Assembly (NCBI RefSeq): GCF_000146675.1 | Contig: NZ_GL397214.1 | Coordinates: forward strand, 2,068,023-2,132,022 | DNA: 64,000 nt | DNA from: Hoylesella marshii DSM 16973 = JCM 13450 | GTDB lineage: Bacteria; Bacteroidota; Bacteroidia; Bacteroidales; Bacteroidaceae | Direction: 5' to 3' | Shown: in pieces, positions 51,729 through 61,608 of the stretch | How the letters are laid out: each line of letters begins with the position of its first letter | Position numbering within the stretch: the first letter of the stretch is position 1 | Notes under the pieces: generated by a model | Databases searched by the model: none | Told to the model about the DNA's origin: nothing | The model's input: the letters and a program-made list of their open reading frames with translations, nothing else | Translations under genes and position numbers: made by a program

Positions 51729-52359
51729 GGCGGTTGGGTATATCTTCGGGGTATAGTTCTTTAAACATAGAACGGTATTTCTCGGCTTTCTTTTCTACTT
51801 TCATGGGATAGGCACGTGAGCTGCTTGGCATGCGATAGAGCCGCATCTCACGGGTGCTGTAGCGAAAGGAAGCATAGTTGCCTACGGCAGGTTGAGGGGT
51901 GATGTGGAAATGTTGACAAAACACGTCGGTAGCTTTTTGCCCTGTCGTTACCACGGCACGGCATGTCGGAATGCGGTCTAACAGGGCATCAAGGTCGGTT
52001 TCTTCCACGATTTCTAAGTCTTTGTCGGCTGCACTGTTGCGGGTTCTCCTAATGGCGCAGGCCGTATCGTAGAGCCCGATACCACAGCGGGTGAGGAATG
52101 ATACGAGTGCATTGATGTGGAAAGTCTTGTGTTCAATGTCTACGAAATGCTGTTTGTCACCGAAAAATATAAGACCTATGATGCGCCACATGTCGTTGAT
52201 GAAGTTGGGATAATAGAACTCCATGCACCAACGTTTCGGGGCGGGCGGGAAACTACCCAGCATAAGCAACCTGCAGCCTTCGGGGAGGAAAGGTTTGAAA
52301 GGGTGATGTTCTACGGGTAACTCAGTCATATGCACCGGCATGCTTTGGGATTCCGACAC
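51721..52359 (-). CDS. uracil-DNA glycosylase family protein
   Basis: The 212-residue protein has the UDG-superfamily fold: LLMLGSFPPAPKRW at about residues 31-44 (motif 1) and MPSSSRAYP near 178-186 (motif 2), with ALVSFLTRCGIGLYD between. It resembles the DNA-deoxyinosine or mismatch-type members (Mug/DnaG-like group 6) more than Ung; substrate choice cannot be decided here. The start could also be at 52341 or 52329. It lies 12 bases downstream of the EEP gene and overlaps udk by eight. Confidence 0.75.
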   Translation of the reverse strand: MSESQSMPVHMTELPVEHHPFKPFLPEGCRLLMLGSFPPAPKRWCMEFYYPNFINDMWRIIGLIFFGDKQHFVDIEHKTFHINALVSFLTRCGIGLYDTACAIRRTRNSAADKDLEIVEETDLDALLDRIPTCRAVVTTGQKATDVFCQHFHITPQPAVGNYASFRYSTREMRLYRMPSSSRAYPMKVEKKAEKYRSMFKELYPEDIPNRHE

Positions 52360-52371
52360 GAATAGGACGGC

Positions 52372-53418
52372 CTATTTCTGTTCCTTGATGAGGTAAACGA
52401 CCACGGGCAGGTGGTCAGAGAACCCGTCGAGCCATACTCCTCCGGCCGTAGTACGTTTGGGACTTCCCTTGTACTTTCCCTCTGTCTGCAACAAATAGTT
52501 GAACTTGCAGATACGATTTTTCCAATAGGTAAGGGAGGAAAAATCCTTTTTGCCCGTGCGGTCGAGCAGGTTCGGAGTCATTACAATCTGGTCGAAGAGG
52601 TTCCATGAACCCTGATAGCTGAGCGTACCGATGCCCTGTTTTGCCAACAGATTGTACCACGGGTTATACATCTCCCCGTTTCCCGTGAGGGCTATCTCCT
52701 CCTTTGCTCCCAGCACTTCGTGCATGCTGCGGTCGGTAGGGTCGTCGTTCATGTCGCCCATAATAAAGACCTTGGTGGATGGGTTCGCCATGAGCAGGCT
52801 GTCTTTAAGGACTCTCATTTGGCGTGCACCTGATTCCCGATAGAACGAGGTGCTGAATCTACTTGGCAAGTGACACACAATGACGGCTACAGACTCGCCG
52901 GCCAATGTACCTTCCACGGTAAGAAAGCCGCGGGTGTAAAAGGCACTGTCTTTCTCTATCTCCTGCACGTAGGGGTGGAGTGTAGACTTCTGCACCGTGA
53001 AGAGAGCGGGATTGTAGAGCAATGCGCAGTCCACTCCACGTCGGTCAGGTCCCTCTATATGCACGAACTGCATGCCACGGTTCTTCAACGGTTCCTGTGC
53101 TACGAGGTCTGTCAATACACGAGCATTCTCCACCTCACTAAGACCGATGAACGCGCACCCCACGTTCTTCAGTATGTCGGTGCCCATATCGGCCAACGCG
53201 CGAGCCATGTTGCGCAGCTTATGCTCGTATTTCAGTCCGTTCCATTTGTAGGAACCGTTGGGCAGAAACTCGTAGTCTCGTTTACCCTCGTCGTGGCATG
53301 TATCGAAGAGGTTCTCCTGATTGTAGAATCCTACAGCGTAGACCGCATACTTCTTTTGTGCCGTTGCGCCCGTGCAGAGTGCAGCGACGATGATAAGCAA
53401 GAGGATATGTTTTTTCAT
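52372..53418 (-). CDS. secreted endonuclease/exonuclease/phosphatase family protein
   Basis: The 348-residue protein has a signal peptide (MKKHILLLII to GATAQ) and an EEP fold: FYNQENLFDT, FIGLSEVENARVL with the metal-binding Glu, RRGVDCALLY, VIVCHLPSR, FIMGDMNDDPTD and FSDHLPVVV with the catalytic His. It acts outside the cytoplasm, on DNA, RNA or phosphoesters; which one is not known. It is the first gene of a run with the DNA glycosylase gene and udk. Confidence 0.92.
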   Translation of the reverse strand: MKKHILLLIIVAALCTGATAQKKYAVYAVGFYNQENLFDTCHDEGKRDYEFLPNGSYKWNGLKYEHKLRNMARALADMGTDILKNVGCAFIGLSEVENARVLTDLVAQEPLKNRGMQFVHIEGPDRRGVDCALLYNPALFTVQKSTLHPYVQEIEKDSAFYTRGFLTVEGTLAGESVAVIVCHLPSRFSTSFYRESGARQMRVLKDSLLMANPSTKVFIMGDMNDDPTDRSMHEVLGAKEEIALTGNGEMYNPWYNLLAKQGIGTLSYQGSWNLFDQIVMTPNLLDRTGKKDFSSLTYWKNRICKFNYLLQTEGKYKGSPKRTTAGGVWLDGFSDHLPVVVYLIKEQK

Positions 53419-53582
53419 CTTATCGTGGGTTTTATTTCCGTTCAGTCCTGCTCGGAGGGTGTTGTAGTGCTGCTCCGAGTGGTGTTTTGTCCTGCAAATA
53501 TCGTCATTTCATCCGATATATACCATATTTTGTCCCCATTTTTTTTGCAAACAGGGTGCAGAAAGTGCAGAGAAGCGTCTGC

Positions 53583-55655
53583 CTATTTGAAGCGCGAGGT
53601 GTCCACCTCTTCGCGTTTCTTTTCCTTATAGCCGCCGAAGCGATAGGTGAAGGAGAGGCCTATTTCCTGATAACAAGAGTAGTGCATGCGTAGATGTTGT
53701 GTGGCGTAATCTATCTCAGGATTGATAACACTTGTGCGGAAGAGGTCGTTGCAGTAGAGGCGAAGTGTGGCGTGGTTGCCATCGAAGTTCCATCGTGCCG
53801 AGAAGTCTACCGAGCCACTTGTAGGGAGGTCGTAGATACCTTGCAGGGCTTTGGTGCGTATCTTCCCATCGAGATTCACGGCAATATCGGGTTTCGAGGC
53901 TACTGTGAGCGTGTTTTTCAGCATGCCCATCAGGAAGATACGCTTGCGATTAAAGGGAATGTTGTGGAACCGCATGGCCTTTTCGTGTTGCCATATCCCT
54001 AAGGCGATGATATTGGTACGCAGACGTTGTCCGATGCTGACCGGCACATAGGCTTGCAGACCGCCCTGCTGTTGGTAGTTGAAATTCAGGTAGCGGTAGT
54101 CTACAATGAGCTTGTCTTGCCGTTGATAGGGTAATTGGGTGAAGTACCGATCGGTATGCGAGAACCATAACTTCAGTTGGTATTTGCGTTTAAACAGGTA
54201 GACGAGCGACCCTGTATAGTTATTGGAAGGGCGCAGATGCGGGTCGCCATGTACCTCGCCATAGCCACCGTACATGTACGCGGTGAAGTCCGACAATGTC
54301 CAGAACGGGGGAAACCGTTTATTACTGCTCAAACCGAGCTGCCAGATGTGGGTAACGGAAGGCCGATAGGTGAGGTTGAACACGGGGTAGAAATCCCACC
54401 TTTTCCATGCCTCATTGTGGTAGTATTCGGCAGCGAGCGAGAAGTCGGCATTCAGTTTCTTGCCAAACGCCTTGTTGCAACCGGCATAGATGTTCACAAG
54501 GGTCTCCACTTTCCGCGTATTGCTGTTGGAAGGCACGTCGGCTGCACCGGCATCTGTCTTTACGTAGTGCTGGAAGCTATGGTCGTTGGTATGGGTGAAG
54601 ATGGCACCGTAGTTGATACCCCAGCCCCCTTTGATGTCGTGTTCTTGTGACAAGAAAGCCTTCCAGCGGTTGATGCGTTGCCCGTTGTCGGCGCGGAAAT
54701 TGTACTTTGTACCTAACTTATTGCTGGTAAGGTGGCGCGTCTCGGGGCTATCGTAATGGGTATATTCCACACCCGCTTTGAGACCGAACGGCAACCGGTA
54801 ATCCCATCGGAGGTTATGCAGGGTGTTGTGGGTGTCGTACGTATAACGGGAGACAATCATACCGATGCTCCCACTCACGCCGTCTGACGAGTCGTATGAG
54901 CCGGAATAGACGAAGCTCATGACGTGATTCTTGGCAAAAGTATAGTCGAGTCCGAGGCGGTAATTGTGCAGCCGAAACCGGTCAGGGGTGCGTTGGGTGC
55001 TCTCTATACGGTGTGTTGTGCCGTCGCTCTGTGAGTGTTGCGCGATGTTCTCTAAGGCTGAGAAAGTGTTGCCGTGGCGGAACGTGTAGAGAATGTCTGC
55101 CGAGAGATGGCGGTCGGAATAGATAAGGCTCACTCCCTCGTTGAACGTGGCATCGTGTGTTTGTTCGTAATTGCCGTTCAGCTCTCCCTGCACATTCCGG
55201 AAAGTCGTGGCAATATGGTTGAGGCTTATGTTGATAACGGCACCCCTCACTTGGTAACGGGCAGGCGCATTGTACATCACTTCAATGCGATTAGATCGGC
55301 TCACAGGCATGCTTTGGAGCAAGGTCTTCACTTGTTCGGCCGACATCGTGGTCACTTTGCCATCGATGATGAGTGTCACCGGTTGACCACCTAAGAGCAG
55401 TTGTTTGTTCTGCTCCATGATGCCCGGTAGCTCTTTCACCGCGTCGTAGAGGTTGTTGATACCTCTTTGGGCGGTAAGCCGTTGCACATCGTACACCAAT
55501 TGTCCGTTCTCCACCTTTACGATAGGACGTTCACCTTTCACCAGCACCTCGGGCAAGGCATGGAGTACGCTGTCGATACGCACGGAATCGTTTTGCCCCC
55601 GACACACCGTGGCAGCGAGCAGAAAAGATAGAATAAAGAGTGTTCTGTTTGTCAT
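53583..55655 (-). CDS. outer-membrane beta-barrel receptor-like protein (OMP_b-brl_3)
   Basis: The 690 residues begin with a signal peptide (to CRGQN) and a TonB-plug-like part (LPEVLVKGERPIVKVENG, NLYDAVKELPGIM, VTLIIDGKVTTMSAEQVKTL, VMYNAPARYQVRGAVINI), then a large barrel with alternating aromatic strands ending in LSFTYRFGGYK. It lacks the usual N-terminal carboxypeptidase-like domain of this family. No SusD partner is adjacent, so it is not a classical polysaccharide utilisation locus; the ligand is unknown. Confidence 0.88.
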   Translation of the reverse strand: MTNRTLFILSFLLAATVCRGQNDSVRIDSVLHALPEVLVKGERPIVKVENGQLVYDVQRLTAQRGINNLYDAVKELPGIMEQNKQLLLGGQPVTLIIDGKVTTMSAEQVKTLLQSMPVSRSNRIEVMYNAPARYQVRGAVINISLNHIATTFRNVQGELNGNYEQTHDATFNEGVSLIYSDRHLSADILYTFRHGNTFSALENIAQHSQSDGTTHRIESTQRTPDRFRLHNYRLGLDYTFAKNHVMSFVYSGSYDSSDGVSGSIGMIVSRYTYDTHNTLHNLRWDYRLPFGLKAGVEYTHYDSPETRHLTSNKLGTKYNFRADNGQRINRWKAFLSQEHDIKGGWGINYGAIFTHTNDHSFQHYVKTDAGAADVPSNSNTRKVETLVNIYAGCNKAFGKKLNADFSLAAEYYHNEAWKRWDFYPVFNLTYRPSVTHIWQLGLSSNKRFPPFWTLSDFTAYMYGGYGEVHGDPHLRPSNNYTGSLVYLFKRKYQLKLWFSHTDRYFTQLPYQRQDKLIVDYRYLNFNYQQQGGLQAYVPVSIGQRLRTNIIALGIWQHEKAMRFHNIPFNRKRIFLMGMLKNTLTVASKPDIAVNLDGKIRTKALQGIYDLPTSGSVDFSARWNFDGNHATLRLYCNDLFRTSVINPEIDYATQHLRMHYSCYQEIGLSFTYRFGGYKEKKREEVDTSRFK

Positions 55656-56079
55656 GATAGGTATTTATGTATGGGTAGATGGTGCGAATATAGCCAATTT
55701 TTTCAAAACAGCCATGGGCTTACCGTTAAAATGTTTCTCCTTTTGTATGAGTATCAAATGGTATTTCTTATAAGAAAGGTTGCCGACCTTCCATGTACAA
55801 ACGCCATCTGTACCGGTTCTTATGACCGCTTGGGGTTAAAACAGCGGTAGTACCTTAGAATACGGGGTACGGATGGACTGTTATCTCGTTGTGCATCATA
55901 GATATTCCTTTTTGCGTGCAGAATGAAAGGGAAAAGGGAGTTCTGGGGCTCTATTTGTAAGCAAAACCGTTAAAACTTATTAATAGTGGTGCTTTTTGAT
56001 AGGACTTTATTCATAAACAAAGGAATTTCATTATATTTGCAAATGCGAAAAACAGTTTAGCGAATATAACCTATATAAT
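55656..56079. other. spacer with family H copy 3 and the lut promoter
   Basis: Bases 55778-55840 carry the H block (AAGGTTGCCGACCTTCC, ACAAACGCCATCTGTACC). A TATATTTG element on the plus strand at 56032-56039 is the likely -7 box of lutA, without a clear -33 box. Nothing else is recognised. Confidence 0.6.
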
Positions 56080-56817
56080 ATGACAGTCGGTTTATTTATC
56101 CCATGTTATGTGGATGCATTGTATCCTGAAGCGGGCATCGCCACATACAAACTTCTAAAACATTTAGGTGTGGATGTGACCTATCCGCTCAAGCAAACCT
56201 GTTGCGGACAGCCAATGGCTAACGCAGGCTTTCAGGATAAGGCCATACCCTTGATAGAGAAATTCGAGGATATGTTCAAGGATTTCGACTACATCGTGTC
56301 ACCCTCAGCGTCGTGTGCAGCCTTTGTAAAGGTAAACTATCCGCAAATCATGAAGGGAAAGCACGAGTGCATAACCTCGGGTAAAATCAAGGATATTGTG
56401 GAGTTCCTGCACGACATTCTCAAAGTAACGTCGCTGCCGGGCAAGTTCCCTCACAAAGTAAGTGTGCACAACAGTTGTCATGGTGTGCGTGAATTAGGCC
56501 TCTCGGCACCCAGCGAGCTCAATATCCCCCCGTTCAACAAGGTAATCGATTTGCTGAATATGGTGGAAGGCATTACGGTGGTAGAGCCCGAGCGTAAGGA
56601 CGAATGTTGCGGTTTCGGCGGAATGTTTGCCGTGGAAGAGCCGGACGTATCTGTAAGAATGGGCATCGATAAGGTGAAGCGCCATGCAGATACGGGAGCG
56701 GAATACGTGACAGGCCCCGACAGTTCATGCCTCATGCACATGCAAGGAATTGCACGTCGCCAAAAGACACCTATACAGTTCATACATGTCGTACAGATTT
56801 TAGCAGCCGGATTATGA
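56080..56817 (+). CDS. lutA: L-lactate dehydrogenase complex subunit LutA
   Basis: LutA (YkgE) is the iron-sulfur subunit with two CCG domains of the LutABC complex that oxidises L-lactate to pyruvate. The 245 residues show FIPCYVDALYPEAG, QTCCGQPMANAG and, after the repeat, VHNSCHGVRELG and DECCGFGGMFAVEEP, so all cluster ligands are present. It overlaps lutB by four bases (ATGA). In Bacillus subtilis the complex is induced by lactate; no regulator gene is seen here. Confidence 0.95.
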   Translation: MTVGLFIPCYVDALYPEAGIATYKLLKHLGVDVTYPLKQTCCGQPMANAGFQDKAIPLIEKFEDMFKDFDYIVSPSASCAAFVKVNYPQIMKGKHECITSGKIKDIVEFLHDILKVTSLPGKFPHKVSVHNSCHGVRELGLSAPSELNIPPFNKVIDLLNMVEGITVVEPERKDECCGFGGMFAVEEPDVSVRMGIDKVKRHADTGAEYVTGPDSSCLMHMQGIARRQKTPIQFIHVVQILAAGL

Positions 56818-58187
56818 GTACAGTACATTCAAGAAAAGCCCATGAGTTCCTACAAGACTCTGAGAAAATAACAAGACACGATAAGACCTTTTATGGGGTG
56901 CGTGAGAAACGTGACGTGCAAGCCTTTGCACTTCCTGAATGGGAAGACCTGCGTGAACATGCCAGCCAAATAAAGCGTCACACGGCTACTCATCTTGCCG
57001 ATTACTTAGAGAAGTTCTCCAAGAACTTGGAAAGTAGGGGTGTTATCGTGCATTGGGCGGAGAACGACAATGAATTTAACGAGATTGTACTCGGCATTTT
57101 AAAGGAACACAACGCAAAGAAACTCGTAAAGAGTAAGTCGATGCTCACCGAAGAGTGCGAGATGAATCCCTATTTAGAGAAGAACGGTATCGACGTGGTG
57201 GAGACCGACTTGGGCGAGCGTATCATCCAGTTGATGGGTCAAAAGCCAAGTCATATCGTCATGCCAGCCCTTCACATTACCCGTCATGCCATCGGCGAAG
57301 AGTTTGAGCGCAGGGGTATCAGTAAGGAGATAGGCAACCACGACCCCACCTATCTGACGCGCTGTGCCCGTTATCACCTGAGAGACAACTTCATGGATGC
57401 CGATGCGGGTCTGACAGGTTGTAACTTCGGTGTGGCAGAGACCGGCGACGTTGTGGTCTGCACGAATGAAGGCAATGCCGACATGAGCACCTCGATGCCG
57501 AAACTTCATATCGTGGCTATGGGCATTGAAAAGCTTGTGCCCGACTACCGCTCGCTGGCCGTATTCCAACGGTTGCTATGCCGGTGCGGCACGGGACAGC
57601 CCACCACCACCTACACCTCCCATTTCCGTCAGGCACGTCCGGGGGCAGAGATGCACGTGGTGCTCGTAGACAACGGCAGGAGCAACATCATAGCCAACGA
57701 TGAGCACTTTGAAACCATTAAGTGTATCCGTTGTGGTGCCTGCATGAACACATGTCCCGTGTATCGTCGTTCCACCGGTTATTCTTACACCTATTTCATA
57801 CCGGGGCCTATCGGTGTGAACCTCGGAATGCTGAAAGACCCGCGTAAATACGCCGACAACGTATCGGCCTGTTCGCTATGCTTGTCGTGTAGCAACGTGT
57901 GTCCAGCCAAGATAGACTTGGGCGAGCAGATATACCGTTGGCGTCAGCAACTCGACTCCTTTGGCCGCGCCAACCCTGTGAAGAAGCTCATGTCGCAGGG
58001 AATGAGCTTTGTGTTCAACCATCCGATGGTATATAATACGGCACTCTCCATGGCTCCGATGGCCAATGTGATGCCACGGTTCCTGATGTATAACGACAGT
58101 CTCAATGCCTGGGGTATGGGACATGAAATGATGGTATTCCCCAAAGAATCGTTCCAAACCTTATGGAAGAAAGGAAAAGTAAGATGA
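56814..58187 (+). CDS. lutB: L-lactate dehydrogenase complex subunit LutB
   Basis: LutB (YkgF) carries a lactate-utilisation domain and two 4Fe-4S clusters. From the ATG at 56814 it is 457 residues. The cluster motifs are CIRCGACMNTCPVYR and CSLCLSCSNVCPAKI. Upstream codons belong to lutA in another frame. It overlaps both neighbours by four bases, so translation of the three genes is coupled. Confidence 0.96.
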   Translation: MSTVHSRKAHEFLQDSEKITRHDKTFYGVREKRDVQAFALPEWEDLREHASQIKRHTATHLADYLEKFSKNLESRGVIVHWAENDNEFNEIVLGILKEHNAKKLVKSKSMLTEECEMNPYLEKNGIDVVETDLGERIIQLMGQKPSHIVMPALHITRHAIGEEFERRGISKEIGNHDPTYLTRCARYHLRDNFMDADAGLTGCNFGVAETGDVVVCTNEGNADMSTSMPKLHIVAMGIEKLVPDYRSLAVFQRLLCRCGTGQPTTTYTSHFRQARPGAEMHVVLVDNGRSNIIANDEHFETIKCIRCGACMNTCPVYRRSTGYSYTYFIPGPIGVNLGMLKDPRKYADNVSACSLCLSCSNVCPAKIDLGEQIYRWRQQLDSFGRANPVKKLMSQGMSFVFNHPMVYNTALSMAPMANVMPRFLMYNDSLNAWGMGHEMMVFPKESFQTLWKKGKVR

Positions 58188-58762
58188 AGAAGGAAGATTT
58201 GTTTGCCCGACTGAGGCAGAACACACGTCACCAATACGATATGCCGGATATGAACATAGATGGTATACATTATCCTGACGTGTTGGAACAATTTAAGAAA
58301 ATAAGCGAAGCCGTGGGCGGAAAGGTGAAAACGGTCTCGAAGTCTGACGACCTGAATGTTGTCATTAAGGAGCTATACCCCGAGGCAAAGGTCTTTGCAA
58401 GTAACGTGGAAGGCATCTCGATTGCCGACCGGAATCCCGATACCGTGGCCGAGGCACAAGATTTGAACGGCACGGACGTAGCCGTTCTTCAGGGAGAGTT
58501 GGGCGTTGCAGAGAATGGTTGTATCTGGGTTCCCCAGACCATGAAGGAGAAAGCTCTCTGTTTCATTGCGGAAGAGTTGGTCATTCTTATCGATAAGGAC
58601 AAAATTGTGCACAACATGCACGAGGCTTATCCGCTGATTAAGTTTACCGACTATGGTTTTGGAACATTCATTTCAGGTCCCTCCAAGACGGCAGATATTG
58701 AGCAAGCTCTCGTCATGGGTGCACAGGCTGCCCGTGGGGTGACGGTAGTCATACGCGAATAG
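58184..58762 (+). CDS. lutC: L-lactate dehydrogenase complex subunit LutC
   Basis: The 192-residue LutC (YkgG) domain protein has WVPQTMKEKALCFIAEELVI and the terminal FISGPSKTADIEQALVMGAQ typical of the family. It starts at the ATG overlapping the lutB stop (58184-58187). It completes the lutABC operon. Confidence 0.94.
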   Translation: MKKEDLFARLRQNTRHQYDMPDMNIDGIHYPDVLEQFKKISEAVGGKVKTVSKSDDLNVVIKELYPEAKVFASNVEGISIADRNPDTVAEAQDLNGTDVAVLQGELGVAENGCIWVPQTMKEKALCFIAEELVILIDKDKIVHNMHEAYPLIKFTDYGFGTFISGPSKTADIEQALVMGAQAARGVTVVIRE

Positions 58763-58875
58763 ATTTTGTTTTTTTAGTATAAAGTTAGTGATTAAATGGA
58801 GATTGCAATGTTCCTGACAGCTGTTGGGAGCGTTGCAATTTTTGGTTGGAAGGTGTGGAGAAAGGAGGACTTTTC

Positions 58876-59079
58876 TACGCGAGTTCTGGATAAGGCTATC
58901 GAACGATAAGCCCCGACGGGGCGTAAGACCTTAGGCAGGGTGTGAAGCTCGTAAGAGCGCCACCCCTGACAAGCATGTGCAGAAAGATGAATCCCGTAGG
59001 AGTGACAGAGGATTGAGTTTAGTTTTCTGTCGCCCCTTTGGAGTTATTGGATGAGATTCTCTTATCTCGAACTCACGTA
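58876..59079 (+). repeat. MITE-like repeat family A, copy A4
   Basis: The ends are TACGCGAGTTCTGGATAAG and CTTATCTCGAACTCACGTA. The interior is rearranged relative to A1: the CCCCGACGGGGCGTAAGACC block comes first and the TCGCCCC block last. It carries no gene. Confidence 0.75.
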
Positions 59080-59164
59080 GATAGTTAGAGGACAACCGCC
59101 TTTACAATATGATTTCACCTCATGAGATATAAGGAATATTAAATTCCCATCACATGCTTATAAT

Positions 59165-59325
59165 CCCTTATCCACGTCTGTATAACTCATTATACACGTT
59201 TGGATAATTTGTTCTCCAAGTCTGGATAATTTGTTCTCCACGTTTGGATAATTTGTTCTCCACGTTTGGATAACTCATTCTCCACGTTTGGATAAGTCGT
59301 TATCCACGTTTGGGAATTTGTATTT
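59165..59325 (+). repeat. tandem array of 22-base units
   Basis: About seven copies of CCACGTTTGGATAATTTGTT-like units, 22 bases each, with mostly conservative changes in the GGATAA and CCACGTTTGG words. It lies in the spacer between lutC and the Sel1 gene. It is too short per unit and lacks spacers for a CRISPR array. Confidence 0.8.
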
Positions 59326-59376
59326 CCTATTGTAAAGACGATGATAAACCCTGTTTCATCGACTTGATTATCTAAC

Positions 59377-59457
59377 TACGCGAGTTCGGGATAAGGCTAT
59401 CGGACTGTAAGCCCCGACGGGGGTATTAGAAGAGACCTCTTATCCCGAACTCGCGTA
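59377..59457 (+). repeat. MITE-like repeat family A, short copy A5
   Basis: An 81-base element with TACGCGAGTTCGGGATAAG and CTTATCCCGAACTCGCGTA, perfect inverted ends around a GCCCCGACGGGGG core. The nearly perfect ends suggest it is the youngest copy in the window. Confidence 0.8.
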
Positions 59458-59590
59458 CTTTTCTGTATGATAGTAGTAAAAGAAGTAATTTTTACTGCCG
59501 ACAAGACATGTAAAATCCCCGTACCCGCCGGGCTTTTACCGACAGGAGCGGGGATAATAAAGCGAGAAGCCGAGGTATCGACAAAGCAAT

Positions 59591-60673
59591 TTACCTGTCT
59601 TTTTCTTCCTTGTCTGACACCTCGTAAACCGTTTGAGCCTGCGGTGCAGTGCGTTTGCTAAAGTTACCGAGCACGGCCTTGATGAAGTTCTTTTGGGTTG
59701 GCTTGTCTTTAAAAGGACCGAAGTTAAGATGTGTCATATCTGATGCTACCCCACAGAAGAACCAAGGTATCATAGCCGACTTCTCCAGCGTGTAATAGGC
59801 AAACCGATGGTGTGCCTTGTCTACCACTGTAGCCATGTATTTGCACAGCGGGGTTTCCGGTGGGTCAGGCATGGTATAGAGGATGAGAAATGCCCCGTCG
59901 GAGAGGTCTACGCGCTCGGTCTTGATGTCTGCCCAGTCGAATTCGTAGTGGGAGATAAAGTAAGAGCCATAGGTAATGCTCAATCCCTCCATATCTGTCA
60001 GGCGTGCTTCCTGCGTCTCATCTGCTTGAACCGAGTTCATCAGACGCGGCAGTATTCTGAATTCAAGTTCATAAAGACTGAGCGTATCATTCCTTTCGAT
60101 ATTCTTGATATAGGCATTGGCTTCCTCTGCCAACCCGTTTTCGGCGGCTTGGCGCAGGCATTTGATGGCCTCTTCCTTGCTCTTTTCCACACCCCAACCA
60201 TTGAAGTAATACTTGGCGATGAGCAAAGGTGCACTCTTGCTGCCGTTGTCTAAAGCCTGTTTCACCATGAGGAAAGCCTTCGACAGGTCGCGATGTAGCA
60301 CCTTGTTGCCGTATTCATACATCACGGAGAGCCACAACGAAGCCCTGTTTACATGGTTGGCCGCGGCCTCCATGTAGAGGTCTACGGCTTTCTGAAGGTT
60401 GGGGGCTACACCGTAGCCATTCTCATAGCACTCACCGAGCACACATTTGGCAAACGAATCGCCCGTATCGGCTGCCTTGCTAATCCACCGAAAGGCTTCT
60501 TGATGGTTCACCTCGGCACTGTCTCCATAGAGATAGGTTAAGGCTAAATCTATCTGTGCGTTGATACTTCCGGCTTTGGCCGAATCTGTCAACGTCTTGA
60601 TGTCTGCGTTTTGCGCATATGACAAGAGGCCTGTCCATAAAAAGGCCGTTAATAGAAATATGTATTTTTTCAT
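59591..60673 (-). CDS. secreted Sel1-repeat protein
   Basis: The 360-residue protein has a signal peptide (to LSYAQN) and four or five Sel1-like helical repeats at about residues 30-190 (AFRWISKAADTGDSFAKCVLGECYENGYGV, AIKCLRQAAENGLAEEANAYI), then a C-terminal region of unclear fold (LYELEFRILPRLMN, FFCGVASDMTHLNFGPF). Sel1 repeats bind proteins, so a periplasmic adaptor role is plausible. It is the last gene of the sigma factor operon, 11 bases behind the TraB/GumN gene. Confidence 0.8.
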   Translation of the reverse strand: MKKYIFLLTAFLWTGLLSYAQNADIKTLTDSAKAGSINAQIDLALTYLYGDSAEVNHQEAFRWISKAADTGDSFAKCVLGECYENGYGVAPNLQKAVDLYMEAAANHVNRASLWLSVMYEYGNKVLHRDLSKAFLMVKQALDNGSKSAPLLIAKYYFNGWGVEKSKEEAIKCLRQAAENGLAEEANAYIKNIERNDTLSLYELEFRILPRLMNSVQADETQEARLTDMEGLSITYGSYFISHYEFDWADIKTERVDLSDGAFLILYTMPDPPETPLCKYMATVVDKAHHRFAYYTLEKSAMIPWFFCGVASDMTHLNFGPFKDKPTQKNFIKAVLGNFSKRTAPQAQTVYEVSDKEEKDR

Positions 60674-60684
60674 AGTTACGGTTC

Positions 60685-61593
60685 TTATTTCACTCCTTCA
60701 ACGGTATAGCCCGCTTTTTTCAATAATTCGAGAACGCCTTTGTTGTCCGGCAGATGTGCAGCCCCTACGGCAAAGAATGTAGGCTTGGCAGCCATGATGG
60801 CAGGCATCTTGCTCACCCAATCGACATTTCTGCCGTCGAGTTCTTTTTCTCTCTCTTCCGGTGTCTCATCGCAACTGTCGTGGCGTTTTTCCTCTAAAAT
60901 CTTTCCTATTTCGGTTAGGTTCTGCGTATAAAAAGCACGAACGATTCGCTCGGCCAACAGCTCGTTGTAGTCGGGGTTATCGACTATACACATCAGCAGT
61001 TGGGTCTGTCGTTGCAGAGATTGGCTTTTGAAAAGGGTGTTGATTTGCATATCTATCGTCTCTAATCCGCCGACACCTTTCCCTTGTTCGGCCGCTAGCT
61101 TCTGAAAATAACCGTCGAAAGTGTTGGTCGGGTCGAAAGCCACAGGGTTTTTCTTTAGAAACAAGATGAGCTCAAGTTGCGTGGTAAGGGTAACCGGCGT
61201 GAGTTTGTTTAGCTGTGATGCCACCATCGGGTTGGTCAGGTCAGCACCCATCGTGGCCGTCAGGAACTTGTTGAGCCTCTGAAGCTCGTCGGCCGAGAGT
61301 AGCGATGTAAGTGTTTGTCCGTCGGGAAGCATCATGGCCTTCTGCATTTTCTGCATATTCGCAGGCTCATACATATGGGTCATGTCTACCTCTCCATATA
61401 CTTGTTCTACGGATTTGAACGCATCTTTCATGCCGGCGATAGAGTCGGAGAACGTGGGATTGGCCAGATGATAGGTGCCGATGATGTAAGACGGTTGCCG
61501 GAGTCCTTTCCCCGAAATCTTATAAAGCAACTGTGCGTTGGCCGAAAGGATGGCAGTCAGCCCAAGGACGATGATAAATAATCTTTTACTCAT
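60685..61593 (-). CDS. secreted TraB/GumN family protein
   Basis: The 302 residues carry a signal peptide (to LSANAQ) and the TraB/GumN fold: SYIIGTYHLANPTFSD at the start (GxxH), YGEVDMTHM, and FFAVGAAHLPDNKGVLELLKKAGY near the end (second conserved His). Proteins of this family are proposed metallo-hydrolases; the function is not established. It lies 15 bases behind the membrane protein gene and 11 ahead of the Sel1 gene. Confidence 0.9.
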   Translation of the reverse strand: MSKRLFIIVLGLTAILSANAQLLYKISGKGLRQPSYIIGTYHLANPTFSDSIAGMKDAFKSVEQVYGEVDMTHMYEPANMQKMQKAMMLPDGQTLTSLLSADELQRLNKFLTATMGADLTNPMVASQLNKLTPVTLTTQLELILFLKKNPVAFDPTNTFDGYFQKLAAEQGKGVGGLETIDMQINTLFKSQSLQRQTQLLMCIVDNPDYNELLAERIVRAFYTQNLTEIGKILEEKRHDSCDETPEEREKELDGRNVDWVSKMPAIMAAKPTFFAVGAAHLPDNKGVLELLKKAGYTVEGVK

Positions 61594-61608
61594 ATGAATA
61601 TTTGTTTG

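Noticed and set aside
59467-59661. 64-codon frame on the plus strand
   Set aside because: It is antisense to the end of the Sel1 gene, has no ribosome site and no recognisable composition.
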